A stretch of 64,000 nt of DNA. Origin: Nilaparvata lugens (lineage: Eukaryota; Arthropoda; Insecta; Hemiptera; Delphacidae). The DNA is taken from assembly GCF_014356525.2 (NCBI RefSeq), contig NC_052510.1:21295636-21359635 (forward strand). Direction: 5' to 3'. The translations under genes and the position numbers were made by a program. This document shows positions 44,336-56,581 of the stretch, one piece after another (position 1 is the first letter of the stretch; each line of letters opens with the position of its first letter). The notes beneath the pieces are model-generated. The model saw only the letters and a program-made list of their open reading frames with translations. It had not been told where the DNA came from and ran no database searches.

Positions 44336-47300
44336 GGTGTGAAACACGCAAAAAGAAATCTAATCAGGATATGTTACCATAGAGGCATTCTGTATGATTT
44401 GGAGAGTCAAATTTCTGGATTGATAGTAGGATCCATCTTGAAGCGGGCCCTCTTCAAAAGAAATCTCTTTAATCATTCCGAAATTCAGCAAAATGTATAA
44501 CTAATTGAGATTTGTGGCAAGAGTCTTTAAAACTGTGGCAAGAGTCAGGACAAAACAATATGGACGTGTCCACCTTTTAAGTAGGTACTAAAGACGGACC
44601 GAGTATAATAATCTTGAATACTTCAATCACTTTATTGGGTCCCTGGTTATTTTCTTGGCAAACTCTAACAAGGGAAAACGTTTAAAAGACATCATAGTTT
44701 TAATTGGTTCTATGTTACTCTGCTGTTGTAAAATATGAAGTACGTTTGATCATAATAGTAAAGGATGAAACTTTTTCACTCAGCTGAATGTATTGAAATC
44801 TAACTATCATTACTATAGAGTTGAGAGTGCAATATATTTTTAACAATATAAAGCAATTCAATAGGCAATACTATTCTACATAGGCTACGATTCAAAGATA
44901 ACAATGATTGAAACTGCATTATTGGATCAACGCGAGAGCTATATGACACAAGCGCGATTTTGCATTCCACAATCATGAGAAAAACACTTTTCATTATAAT
45001 ATTCTAGTAGGAAACCTCTACCACAGAACGCTAGTCAAAACAAAACAATGATCGAGTGCCAGGCTATTATCTACAATAATAATTCTGTATTTCGCTTCTC
45101 ACTAGAGTATTGTCATTTTCTCACTGCCTACAACTTCAACTAGATAAATTGACTCGACAGCGATCATGGTTATTTATCTCAAACTCAAAGTACGTGACAT
45201 TTTCTCTAAACACTGGAAGAATAATTCTCAAGGCATGATTTAATAATAAGAAAATTCAACTGGAACAACTATCTTAGGACTGCTAATGCTTGACTTCTGA
45301 TCATCAACATTATGAAATTTACCAATACATTAACACATTAATAGACTACTATTACACTATTACTGATTCTCAAGTTCACTGACATTTCCAACCTTACTGG
45401 AGCCTCACATATTATTTCTCAACAATAAACTTCATATTTAACTAGATCTCAAAACATCCCAACTTATTCACATGGAAAACTTGATTGCAATTTTACTATT
45501 CATCATTAAAAAAAATTGATCATTTCATTAAAGATTTTCCTATTTTTTTTTTATTTATTAATACTTTTTAACTACTTATCTCTAAAGGGTCCTACTACTG
45601 TTAATTACCTCAATTTAATTTTGCCAACAAAAATTCTATTTCCTTTTTGACACGAATTTTCCTACATATTTCTACTTTCATATCCCCAATTAAATTTTTA
45701 ATCAACCTTTCAACTCTCAACTACAGAATAATTTAAACTCATGCTTAACTCAAGAGATTTTTCCCTTTTCATTTCAAATTCAACTAGAAGAATTTCACTG
45801 TTAATTTTATTTTAATTTAACCCGTTCATTAGTGTTCCAATATTTATTTCTACTTTCACTGATAACCATTTTAACATTACCTAGGTACTCGAAAAAGTTT
45901 CTCTGTTATTTTATTTGTATACCTTAACTAATCACTTTGAATATTCATTGTCTAAAACTTTAAATTTTCGTTACCATACCAAATTTCTAAGCAACTTTAA
46001 ACTCAATAATACCCCCTTTTTTTACTAATTATTACTTGTGTTTTTGCGGCTGACTTTCCTACCAAACATTAACGAACCTTTTGACTGGGCTTCCCTTAAC
46101 TGCATTACGCTGATTGTTTTCCTTACAATCACTACGAAGACTCACTAAATATTCTAGATTTCGGTTTACGTTATTCTACTGACGAGCCCCATAACTCTCG
46201 AATGAACCAGACCGTTTACTAGATACAAAAAAATCTTAGCTCACACCATCTTCGGTGCCTTTCGCTAAAATTATACAATTCCACCGTACAAATTTGCAAG
46301 GTTAGTCACAGCTAAATTCCTTGATTTGTTACATGGACAACTATCGGGCAGTGCTCCGTTCTCTCTGGACACGGACCTACACTCGCGCCGATTACCTAAA
46401 TTCAACAACCACACACATAGGCAGGACATCCCCGTGTCCTCCTCTAAATCTTGAGTCTCAACTAAACAAACAAAAAAAATTCCCCACAGTCTACAGGAAA
46501 CGTCATCAACACAACGGATCTTTACACTATCACTACGCATGCCTACCGCAAAAATCACACCTAAAAAAAATATTTCCAATAATAAAACTGATTCACCTTT
46601 TCGAGAATAAACATTACTGATAAAGGGACTTAACAACCTCATCTGAATCACTTATTTTCATACAAATTCCCAAGGATTTGATTATCGTTTCAACTTTAAT
46701 CTACAATACCCATTATTTAGTTTAAACATCTCAAGGCCAAAACTACTCATCAACCTTTCAAAACTACATATCAACAATAACTAATAAAACAGTTTCCTAT
46801 TTATTCTCTGATTACCTTCGATCTACCTAAACTTATCAAAAAAAATTTCCTATTTTCCTCAAACATTCTCCCATAATAATTTCCGAATTTTCCTAATTTA
46901 CTTGGGTTGACCTTTAAAATCTCAATATTCACTTTCACTACTACTATAATGATATTCAACTACCAGACGTGAGACCAGAATACGTACGTTGACATTACAA
47001 TAATTTCTATCATCATTCACGGAATTACAGACTACAAAAATTTATTCAGCACTTAGAATCAGTTGTTTTTCACTTATGCTAGTTTCTTCTACTCATTTTT
47101 ATTCTAACGTTAAACCTTTCAATATCAATGATCAATTTCAATATGAAGTTTCAGAATACTTTCAACTTAAGCATCAATGATACCTAACTTTAACTTTAAG
47201 CACTTCAAAAGATTATCATTTTAATGGTTTAACATAACTGAATAACTTTCCTGTTTCATCTACAATTATTTAAACTTCAGAAAAATTGGAGTAGCAACTA

Positions 47301-47447
47301 TAAATCATTCATTCAACTCCAAACCTAAAATATTGACAGTTAACACGTTCACAGAATGAATTATTAAGTATAGACTCAGAAAAATTGATCTAGTATTATT
47401 AGAGTAAGTTATGAAAAATTTAATTTTTTAGAAAATTTGAATTCCAG
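44336..47447 (-). other. Interior of the 7.75-kb LTR element, no gag-pol seen
   Basis: AT-rich, about 3.1 kb. Longest frames (46271-46651 minus, 46321-46620 plus) overlap each other and show no gag, protease, RT, RNase H or integrase motif. The stretch 46320-46620 is less AT-rich. Nothing else recognised. Confidence 0.55.
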
Positions 47448-49761
47448 AGATTTAAATATCTCTAGACAGCAGAGTCGGCGCAGTTGTGTGCCTAAGAAGA
47501 TAATTTTGAATAAAATTTAGAATTTAGAAATAGGCCGGCACATCTAGAAAATACCTGAGTCTATACCTAATTCATGCAGGTGAACGGGCTACAGTCAAGA
47601 AAACTTCAATTAATCTTGCCATGCCTGATTTAATAGGTTTATACACTACACTTATAGGAATAACACTACACTTTGAAATAATTAAACAAAAAATACAAAC
47701 AGTTTCAATAACATTGGCAAAAAAAAATCGAACAACAGAAACAACAATATCATGTTAATTTGTTGACATTCTTCATCTGATTCGGGGGCGCATTACTATC
47801 CCCGTTTAGATAGCAATACGTCACAAAACCAAACAAGATCAGTCACAAAATAACCAATTAATTTCAACATGAAATTACTCAAGAAAGAAAAACCCGTTGA
47901 ACCCAAGTTTCGTCGATAGTAACCCATATAACCCATTTCATAATAATTTCGAATCCCCACTTTTGATTGACATTCTCGAATGAACCTTTGTTTCACTACA
48001 CTGCACTTTCGTTGGTTTGTAAGTTGCTTTATCGTCGGGGTTACAGTACCTTGTTTTTGGCGGTGAGCTTTTACCGGTTGAATTTGGCTGGACGGCGACG
48101 TCCTCTTACGTCCCTAGACCTGTCGTCTGAACGGGTGTCTTGAAGCGGTGTTACATAAAGTTGCGGAACCAAAGGGGTGGTAGTACAAGAAGTTGGTTTG
48201 GGGACACACATGAACCGCTGTAAATAAATGTATTACAGCATTAATTTCTAACTCTTCCTACAATTCATCAAAAGCTAAAACAGGAGTCCTCATTTTATAT
48301 AGATTTTTATCTTTAAACTACTGATTCTTTTTATCAGAATTAATGGATCTTTCTTCACAAATAATTCAAATTGAAATGATGCTAACTTATATGATATTTT
48401 TCGTTTGGTTTGCGAAATCAATATAATTTTTCATATAGTAGCTCGGCTAGTATTGTTGGAAACTTGTGCGCCAGCCAACATTTATTTTATTTATTATTTA
48501 TGAACTATAGGACGCAATCCAAGTGTAAATAACGGGCATTCGCCCAAAACTGCTCAGAACCTTAATTAAAAATGAACATTCCAGAGTTTATGATTTGATT
48601 TACCTTTAATTAAATAAAATTAGTAAACACATAGAAAGTAATTTAAATTGTATTAAAATTTGAACATTCATTAATATTAATTTCCTGGAAAAGAAAAACT
48701 TTCTTCTTCGTCTATTAAGATTTCTATCATAAAAAATTTACTAAATCATTCGACAGCCTTAATGACATAAGAAAACAGAGTCTGAAAAATATAAATTAAA
48801 AAATGTCATAAACTCAATATGAACATAATCTTAAAAGTTTCATTCCAATTTAAAGGCTATCTTCCTGACTTTCATCAATACTCTACGATAATATATCTCC
48901 AGAAACAATAACTCAAATGTAACGTAACTGAAAACTTTCTATACTTCTGTAGAAAAAAAAATTATAATTATCTTCCATCACTAATAAAATCAAAGGATTA
49001 TTCTCAATCAATATTATTAACTTGAAAAATAACAGGCTTTGTTGATAAAATCTTTTGATTGAAGTTTCACTTAATTAATTTCCCTAAATTATATTTTAAC
49101 CTTAGTTTACGTACCTTAGCGGTTATTTGAAGAAACAATTATTCGTACATGATGAAGAAACACAATTAAACCTTTCAGGACATGGCACTACTAGTAAATT
49201 TAAACATTAATAAAAAATAAAACTAGCTCCTACATTAACTAAAAATGATATAAACTCATAAACTTGCCCAAAAAGGGCGAAACATAATGACTACATCTTT
49301 ACTCTCGTAGTGCTCCTAGCAAAGTGTCCTCCGAAACGTAATCTGGTCTGTCGGCTGGGGAATCCCCACTACTGTATTTAGAAACAGGTCTCCTATTGGG
49401 CGAATGGAATCAATTTGACCAATCGTCGCGTGGCTTCTACAGCCTTTGGACCAAATAGTAACTGCAAAATCGGTAGTTTGTTATAATTTCAATGCTTGCT
49501 GTTTTCCAACTTATCGCATTTTATGTCGCGACAAGAAGGCTAAGTTTTAGAGATAATTCCATAATCTACATTCCTCGACGACTCGGAGCCACAATTTTTA
49601 AATATCTATCATGGGAAACTCGAAGTCATGGCCGTTCATAATAGAGAGAGAAAATAATTTATTTCGCTAACTCACTTACAATAATGGCTCCAGTCTATTG
49701 CGTATTAGATTTACTATTATAACTTGGGAAAAGGCCTGAATTAAAGAGAGTGCCCGGCACA
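47448..49761 (-). repeat. 5' LTR of the 7.75-kb element
   Basis: Matches the other LTR from 47475 to 49761 at a constant offset of 5440. The terminal approximately 28-33 bp at the interior edge differs (TCTAGACAGCAGAGTC in place of the expected TGTGCCTCTCGC end). The U5 end and the adjacent primer-binding site are therefore altered or lost. Confidence 0.85.
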
Positions 49762-49927
49762 GCCTACACTCTGACCTGCTGAAAAATCTGCTCATTGTTC
49801 CCCTATACAGTATTTGTTTTGCTTGTTTTCTCGTTTTTATTTGTAAAATTATTTATTCATTCTATATGGCACACCTGAGCACATTCTCTTCATTTGTAGT
49901 CATTCTATTGGTAAATTCGTTTTTCTA
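49762..49927 (+). repeat. Partial LTR (TGTCACGG family), continuation in unit A
   Basis: GCCTACACTCTGACCTGC onward, the next part of the interrupted LTR, cut at the duplication junction GTTTTTCT|ATCGAG. Confidence 0.85.
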
Positions 49928-51066
49928 TCGAGAAAGCACCTATGAAAACGAACGAGAGTGTTGAAAAAATATCATCTTATTTAAAGGTGACTACATAGTT
50001 ATAGTCAATCTGGTTGACATTAGAGGCTGCTCAAGGCACTACCTCCGTAAACAAAGCCGTAGTGCATTCGTGTGATGTCAGCACAGGTAGGGCTCCTACA
50101 CCAATAACAACTTTTTATTGATGTAGGAGCCCTACCGGTACTGACGTCACACGAATGCACTATGTCTTTTTTCACGGAGTACTCAAGGGGCCCATGGCTC
50201 CCCCAAAAGCTCAGAAGATATTTTTATTTCAAACAGGACTATATAAAAAATTAATGTTTTTCAAAAAATATTCAAATTTGAATCATTTATCATGAAACGC
50301 AATTCATTGAATAATATTTGTGAACCTATTTCTAAATTTCCGTTCGTCTATTTCTAAATGTTTACTATTTCCGTCCAATATGTAACTGGCGAACCGATAA
50401 AATTATTCCTGCCTTATACATTAAATTTCGAAGAGAGAAAGAGGTTATTGAGATAAATTCAAGCAATAGTTAAAAAAACTCGACATGTTGACACAGTTTG
50501 CACAGTTACTTGCACTCACCAGAAAAAAATTTATTTTATCACGTGTTTGTACGTACAATTGTATTTGTACACATTAGATACTGTCACGGTGAGATTCGCC
50601 AAACAGCTTTGATAAGCAACTTTCTATAATAATAAGCTAAAAATTACTACTACCCACCTTTATTGGCTGTTGAAATAACAACAAAATCTATGATATATTC
50701 ATTTATTAAGATCCAGATTCACAAACAGTTGTAAATGGTTTTCGAATAACCTATAACAGCATAATGAATGTTTGTTTACAATAAGGGTTAGTTTCTCGAT
50801 GCAAACTGAGCCGGCTACCTTATCAGTCAGCTGATAACCGGCGTGTCTGTTTCTGATTGTTGACTGCTTGCTTCGATTTTCAATTTTATTATATTGTTTA
50901 TTGTAGGCCTACACTCTGACCTGCTGAAAAATCTGCTCATTGTTCCTCTATATTTGTTTTGCTTGTTTTCTCGTTTTTATTTGTAAAATTATTTATTCAT
51001 TCTATATGGCACACCTGAGCACATTCTCTTCATTTGTAGTCATTCTATTGGTAAATTCGTTTTTCT
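49928..51066. repeat. Tandem segmental duplication, unit B
   Basis: Begins ATCGAGAAAGCACC and ends GGTAAATTCGTTTTTCT, then continues uniquely as GACCAGTG into the rest of the solo LTR. Differs from unit A by a 33-bp deletion in the MITE loop and scattered substitutions. Confidence 0.88.
50037..50181. mobile_element. Foldback MITE (unit B copy, shorter loop)
   Basis: Same element as 41101-41278, carried by the tandem duplication. It lacks most of the loop including the GATATCAGCTGATC palindrome. CTCAAGG again flanks it. Confidence 0.85.
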
Positions 51067-52029
51067 GACCAGTGATTGGTCATTAACTGGTCATGTGACC
51101 TTTTCTTCCCCAAACCTAGCTTCTCAATTTCGGAGAAGAAGGAAGAAAGAGGGAGATTGACTGAGCATTCCAATGGAGAGTCGTTTGTAACTCCTATTTG
51201 TTATTTTTTGTCGTTTTCAATGTTTCATTGTTAAATTTATGTAAGAGTGCTAGATTCAATTAATGTAGAGTTCCCGTAACGTTAGAATTTAATTTGATTG
51301 CCAAGTCTCAGTTAAAAAGAAGTTATTAATTATTATTAAAATCGCGAGCGAAATAATGAAGCCTAAAATGATGCCATGCAGCCTGACGAAAGATGCCAGC
51401 TATGCATTGAACAAATCTTCATGAGTGAGTGCGCGTATATTATGGGCCCATATAAATGTGAGTGATTTATAATATCATTATTTCAAAATCTCTTCGACTC
51501 AATTTTCCATAGACAAACTGGTATATCGTTTGTAAAAATTCTGACTTTACACTGTCTAAACTTGAGTCGGGCAACCCTTGGGTGAAAACACTACATGCTC
51601 ATCCTTAATAAATTTATAAACTTGAAAGAACTTTTTAAAATTCAAATTATATTGTTTATGGGCTTAACCCTTCATTATCAAATTCATTTATTACTTATTG
51701 AACCAACAATATTCTTATATGATTTGATAAATTTAATAAATGCAACTTGTCATCACATGTTGTCCCTTAGTGACCCTGTGTTCGACCTTGCTTATAGCTT
51801 ATTTATTTGCTAATATCATATTCATTTCAGAGGCTAATAGTAACCCATCATCGAGTTACTTGATCTTGAGAAAAAATAGTACAATTAATCCTTTGATTAA
51901 TTGTCAGGAAAATAATCTAGTATACTCTAGACATTTTTCCCTATTTCGTGTGACAAGGGTACTTCCCAAAACAGGAATTAACCCTCAGATAAGTGCCGTC
52001 ACCGACAGGAGACTGGTATAACCCTCACA
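50582..52029 (+). repeat. Solo LTR (TGTCACGG family), 1448 bp
   Basis: TGTCACGG to CCCTCACA with TSD ATAC at 50578-50581 and 52030-52033. No interior sequence follows. Same family as the 18.9-kb 5' LTR. Confidence 0.92.
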
Positions 52030-52374
52030 ATACTCAGAAATATGATTTATAATATACTGGGGAGAAGAATCGGAATCGTAGAAAAATAAACGTTTTTACA
52101 TCTCATTCAACTTGAAAAATTCTGAGTCATCAGGAATGAACACTCGGATTGGCTTGATAAAGTGCAACTGATCAGGGAGCTACTGTCCCTATGGACTTAC
52201 TGGAACAGGACCTCCTATATAGAAGTATAGGAGGACTCTCACAATGTGTCAATCATCCCTTTGACAATAAGGCTATGAATAGTATTATTCACTATTATTT
52301 TCACTCCCACAAACAAGGTTATTCACACTCTAGCATGCTTTCGCCATGAACATCTATATTTATACAGGGTGGGT

Positions 52375-52617
52375 GAAAAGTCCGAGAACGGCTTAATATC
52401 TCACACACAAAGGTAATTTGACGGAAGGTGTGATTGGGGATCTTATTCAAATTCAAAATACTACTTTACTATGACTTTAAAAATTTGTTTCGCCATTTTG
52501 GATCCACCATATTGAATGCAACTTTATTTTTTTGAATAGGAAGGTTGTTATTTTTCATAAACAAATTACCTTTGTGCATGAGATATTAAGCCGTTCTCGG
52601 ACTTTTCACTTACTCTG
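52375..52617. mobile_element. Mariner-type MITE, about 243 bp
   Basis: TA, then CAGGGTGGGTGAAAAGTCCG and AGAACGGCTTAATATCTCA. The right end is its near complement, ending CACTTACTCTG. Arms are about 55 bp. The interior is AT-rich with GCCATTTTGGATCCACCAT. No coding sequence. Confidence 0.8.
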
Positions 52618-53011
52618 TTTATTATAATAATGCGTTTTTCGACAATAATTCTGATAGCTGTTTCAGTAAATTCTAATTGACATATGAAACTATTCAATGA
52701 GACGCAGCTATATCCATTCCGAAAACCAAATCAAGCCGCAGTAAAACTATAAATCGTATATTTGATCAATCAAATCGATCTCTGAGTAGTAGCCTATAAT
52801 TATAATTTTTTTTTATTTATTTATCGTCACATTACATCAATTTTTGAGTAGGTCTAACACTCATTTGACTGTTGACATGTCAATACTAGAACAAAATTAT
52901 ATTTAAAAGACTTAGTTCTAACTTCTTGAAAGTAAAATAAATAAATACACTCTATGATGTATCTCATCAAATTCACATGGAAATAAAAGTCACGAAAAGT
53001 TAAGTTACACT

Positions 53012-55919
53012 CTACAGCTCCTTTTCACAAATTAAAATTCGGCAGCAGAGTATAGGGCTTTCTCTACTAGCATTTTTCTGACTGTTAGTTTGATTCTGTT
53101 TATCGAATCTGATGGCTGCAGGTAATTTATTAAAATAACGTATTCCAGAGTAGAATGAAGTTTTTTCTAGAGCTGTGTGCCTATGTACTGGAAAAGCAAT
53201 GAGACTACTATTACGTGTATTATACCCGTGTATTATATCTGTGCAGAATTGAAATTTATCCAAATTCTGTTTAACAAAAACCGACAATTGATAGATAAAA
53301 ATAGATGGCAGCATAAGAATGTTTGGGTTTTTGAAGAATGCTTTGCAAGAATCTCTTGAACTCAATCCACTAATGACTCTTACTATTTTTTCTGGATTAT
53401 AAAAATTTTACTGCTATCAACAGAATTTCGCCAGAAAATGGTTCCATAGCTCAGATATGAGTAGACATATGCGTAGTAGACGGCGAATAGGGTGCTTTCG
53501 TCTAGTGAGTGAGAGTTGGTGAGAATTACAAAATAAGCTTGATTTAGTTTTTTTGCAAGGACCTGAATATGCTCCTTCCAAGTGAAACTCTGATCTATTA
53601 TAAGTCCCAGGAATTTTGTTGAAGAGGACACTTTAACACTGTCTTCAATTATTGGAAGATGTACTCTGTTCACTGCTGTTTGATTACGAGCAGAGCTAAA
53701 TTGAATAAGATGGCTTTTATTATAGTTTAACGATAGACCGTTTGCTTTAAACCACTTTGACATTGCTGACAGTGCACTTTTTAATTTACTTGCAAGAGTG
53801 ATGTGATTGGGGCTTGTTGCCAGAGCAGTTGTGTCATCTGCATACATAATTAATCTTATATCAGGTGCAGCACTTGTCAGATCATTAATATATACTAGGA
53901 GAAGCAAAGGTCCTAGTACGGATCCTTGAGGGACTCCATTTGGGACTATAGCATAATATGCTCTCTCACACATTGTTTCCTATTATAAAGGTATCATCTG
54001 TACCATTTTAGAGCGGTGCCATGTAGGCTATTCCATGAAAGCTTAACTTTTTCAGTAGTATCTCGTGATTCACACAAGAAAAAGCTTTTGACAGGTCACA
54101 GAAGATGCTAGCAGCATGTAGCGACCTGTCAATCGCATGCGACATAACCTTGACAAATTCATAAATTGCACCTACAATGTCCTTGCTCCTACAGAAACCA
54201 AACTGATTCTCATTCAGTCATCCATTATTTTCTAGATGAGCAGTCAACCTGCTTGCGACAGCCATTCCATATACTTTTGAAAATACAGATAGTATTGCTA
54301 TGGTCGAAAATTTCCAAAGTCCTGTGGGTCTCCCTTTTTCAGAAAGGGTAGCACACTCCATACCTAAAAGACTGGTTGACTAGGAAGGTTAAGGGTTTAG
54401 CCAAGTTTACAATACATTTCTTTAAGAGGAGAGGAGGCAACTCATCCCATTCAGGTGCCTTTGATGCCTTCATTTTTCTTATTAGATTAATTACTTTAAA
54501 CTCTGTGACTGGATTGAATGAAATGAGAATATTATTTGTTTCTGGTTGCTTTCTACAATAATCAAGAGCTGCATGCATGTTGATATTTAGATTGAGTGTT
54601 TGGCAAATATTAGCAAAGAAGTTGTTGAATGAGTTCAGTGTGAACTCTATAGGAGTTTTTTTTTGAAATACTTTAGATAGATTCAATTCTTTTGTGTTCA
54701 GGCCTGTTCCTTGCTTGACAATTTTCCACGCTATCTTTGTCTTATTGTCAGAATTTTTTATTCTATTGCTGTTGTACATTATTTTCGCCTGTCTAATACA
54801 TCTAATATTTTTTTATACTGTTTCACATATTCTCTGAATTCAGAGAAGTCACGTGATCTGCTTTGCATGTGTAGCTCCCTGGCCCTGGCACATGATCTAC
54901 GTATTCCAGATGTAATCCATCCCTTATCACAGTTGAGTAATCTTTCTTTTGTATGAGGTTTTCGCGGGATTGAGATTGTTCAAATTATGAGATTATCATT
55001 GTGTGAAACTTATTGTACAAAATAATAGGGTCGGAGATAGTATCACTCAATTGATAAAGCGATTCCCAGCTCTCACTTGATAGAATGGTGTTGAAGAGAT
55101 TAATATTATTTTTCGAAAATATTCTTATTGTTTTAAAGGTTTCTCTTTTTTTATTTGTATTCGATCTGTTTCGGTTCCATGAAGTAAGCAGTTTATTTGG
55201 AATGTCAACCAGTTGTGCTGTGTGATCAGATAAATCATTGTCAATGATTGTACTATTACACTGTCGTAGGTCAAAATCGGAAGCTACGTTGTCGATACAT
55301 GTTCTAGAGCACGGTGTAAGTCTAGTCGGATCATCTGTGTAGTGCAGGAACAAGTTATAAGATTTTAATAAATCTAGAAATCTGGATCTTGCTATTGATT
55401 CCTTCATTATATCTATATTGAAGTCACCTGAGAGAAGTCTTTTGTATTTGGGATACTTTTTGAAACAGAATTCTAAAAAATTATTCAATATTTCAAAAAA
55501 TATTTTCAAGGAGTGCCTGGAATTGTTAGGAGATCTATATTATGCAAATTACAATTAGATTAAAATGCTCGTTAATTTTAACTCCGCAGCACTCAAAGTA
55601 CTGTTCAATGTAAAAATTCTGAAAATCAGGAATAGCTTCACAAGATAGACAGACTATCTATCGATAGGATACACGACCCTCCTCTTATTTTTTGTTGTCT
55701 GAAATTCTACGAACTTATGTTATATTCGTGAAATCTATGTAGAAGGAAGAGGTTGTTTTCTCCTACCCAGTGCTCGGTTAAACAAATAATGGTAGGCTTT
55801 TTTTGCAAACTGGCAATGAACAAATTATTCACGTCTAGCTTGTTATTCTGTATGATACCTTGAGTATTCCAGTGGAATACACTGAATGAAACCTCTATCA
55901 TATCCTGAGAATTGAGCAT
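53012..55919 (-). pseudogene. ORF2: endonuclease and reverse transcriptase (broken)
   Basis: From the N-terminus: FSVFHWNTQGIIQNNK and ICLTEHWVGEN (55860-55740), then LLSGDFNIDIM and NDLSDHTAQL (55509-54985), the AP-type endonuclease. The RT region starts VINLIRKMKASKAPEWDELP (54490-54340). It continues as FCDLSKAF (about 54090), then NGVPQGSVLGPLLLLVYIND and IMYADDTTALATS (YADD at 53844-53833). The C-terminal piece is FCTDIIHGYNTRNSS, ending near 53012. Five open pieces in different frames; the 55510-55706 gap is noncoding. The element is dead but nearly full length. Confidence 0.88.
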
Positions 55920-56235
55920 ATTATTAGTACTATTATTATTGGCATCATCATTATTATCATACCTATCACTACTATCATTATCATTTTTACTACTACTATT
56001 ATTATTAGCACGATCATCACTATTATTACCGTTATTATTATTATTACTGCTATCATTATCATTACCATTACCATCATCGTTATTACTATTACTATTATTA
56101 TTATTTTCATCATCATTATTATAATTACTTTTACCTTCATCATTATTATTACCATCATCGTTATTAATATCATTAACACTTTTATTATCATCGTTTTCAT
56201 TATTATTGCTATTGTTATGACTATTATCATTGGTA
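55915..56235. repeat. Degenerate (ATT/ATC)n trinucleotide tract
   Basis: About 320 bp of interspersed ATT, ATC, ACT and CAT triplets. It opens spurious Ile/Met/Val-rich or Leu/Ser-rich frames on both strands. It lies exactly between ORF1 and ORF2 of the minus-strand element. Confidence 0.9.
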
Positions 56236-56581
56236 TGTGAATTTGAATGAGTTACATCTCTCTTGCTTCTAAAAAATTGATCCCATTCACAAAAACAACA
56301 CTAGAGTCATTATCATCACCACCGGTATGAATGAGCTCAGCAGATGACTGATAGTTTGTGTCCAATTGTGAAGATTCACTCTCTCTCTCTCGTATGCCGG
56401 CACTCTGCACTATTGAGAACAACAGCAACCAAGTCGCGATTCATCTTCTCTTCTTCATCTGTCGCATTATTTGTGGCTGCACACTGAGATGTAGGGGTAG
56501 TATTGATTCTGTTAGGAGCTTCAAAGTGGTGTATTACTGGTGGCCTCCGCCATGTCGTTGATCTTGGAAGAAGTCTCTCTA

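Larger units (their letters stand above)
42008..49761 (-). mobile_element. LTR retrotransposon without visible gag-pol (LARD-like), 7754 bp
   Basis: Starts TGTGCCTCTCGC, ends GCCCGGCACA, with TSD GCCT at 42004-42007 and 49762-49765. The empty site is preserved in unit B (TAGGCCTACACTCTGACC near 50906). A polypurine tract on the minus strand (44322-44335) abuts the left LTR, fixing the orientation as minus. LTRs of 2.3 kb flank about 3.1 kb of interior with no retroviral-type motif. The two LTRs differ at only about 7 places seen by eye, so the insertion is recent. Confidence 0.9.
40991..49927. repeat. Tandem segmental duplication, unit A (with LTR insertion)
   Basis: Unit starts ATCGAGAAAGCACCTATG at 40991 (inside exon 2 as read on the minus strand) and ends GGTAAATTCGTTTTTCT at 49927, where ATCGAGAAAGCACC starts again. 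Without the 7.75-kb insertion (42008-49761 plus one TSD copy) it is about 1.18 kb and matches unit B in order. Confidence 0.88.

Noticed and set aside
46271..46651. 126-codon minus frame as gag of the 7.75-kb element
   Set aside because: No gag or zinc-knuckle features, and an overlapping plus frame is equally open.
55898..56230. 110-codon Ile/Met/Val-rich frame resembling a membrane protein
   Set aside because: Produced by the ATT/ATC trinucleotide repeat; low complexity.
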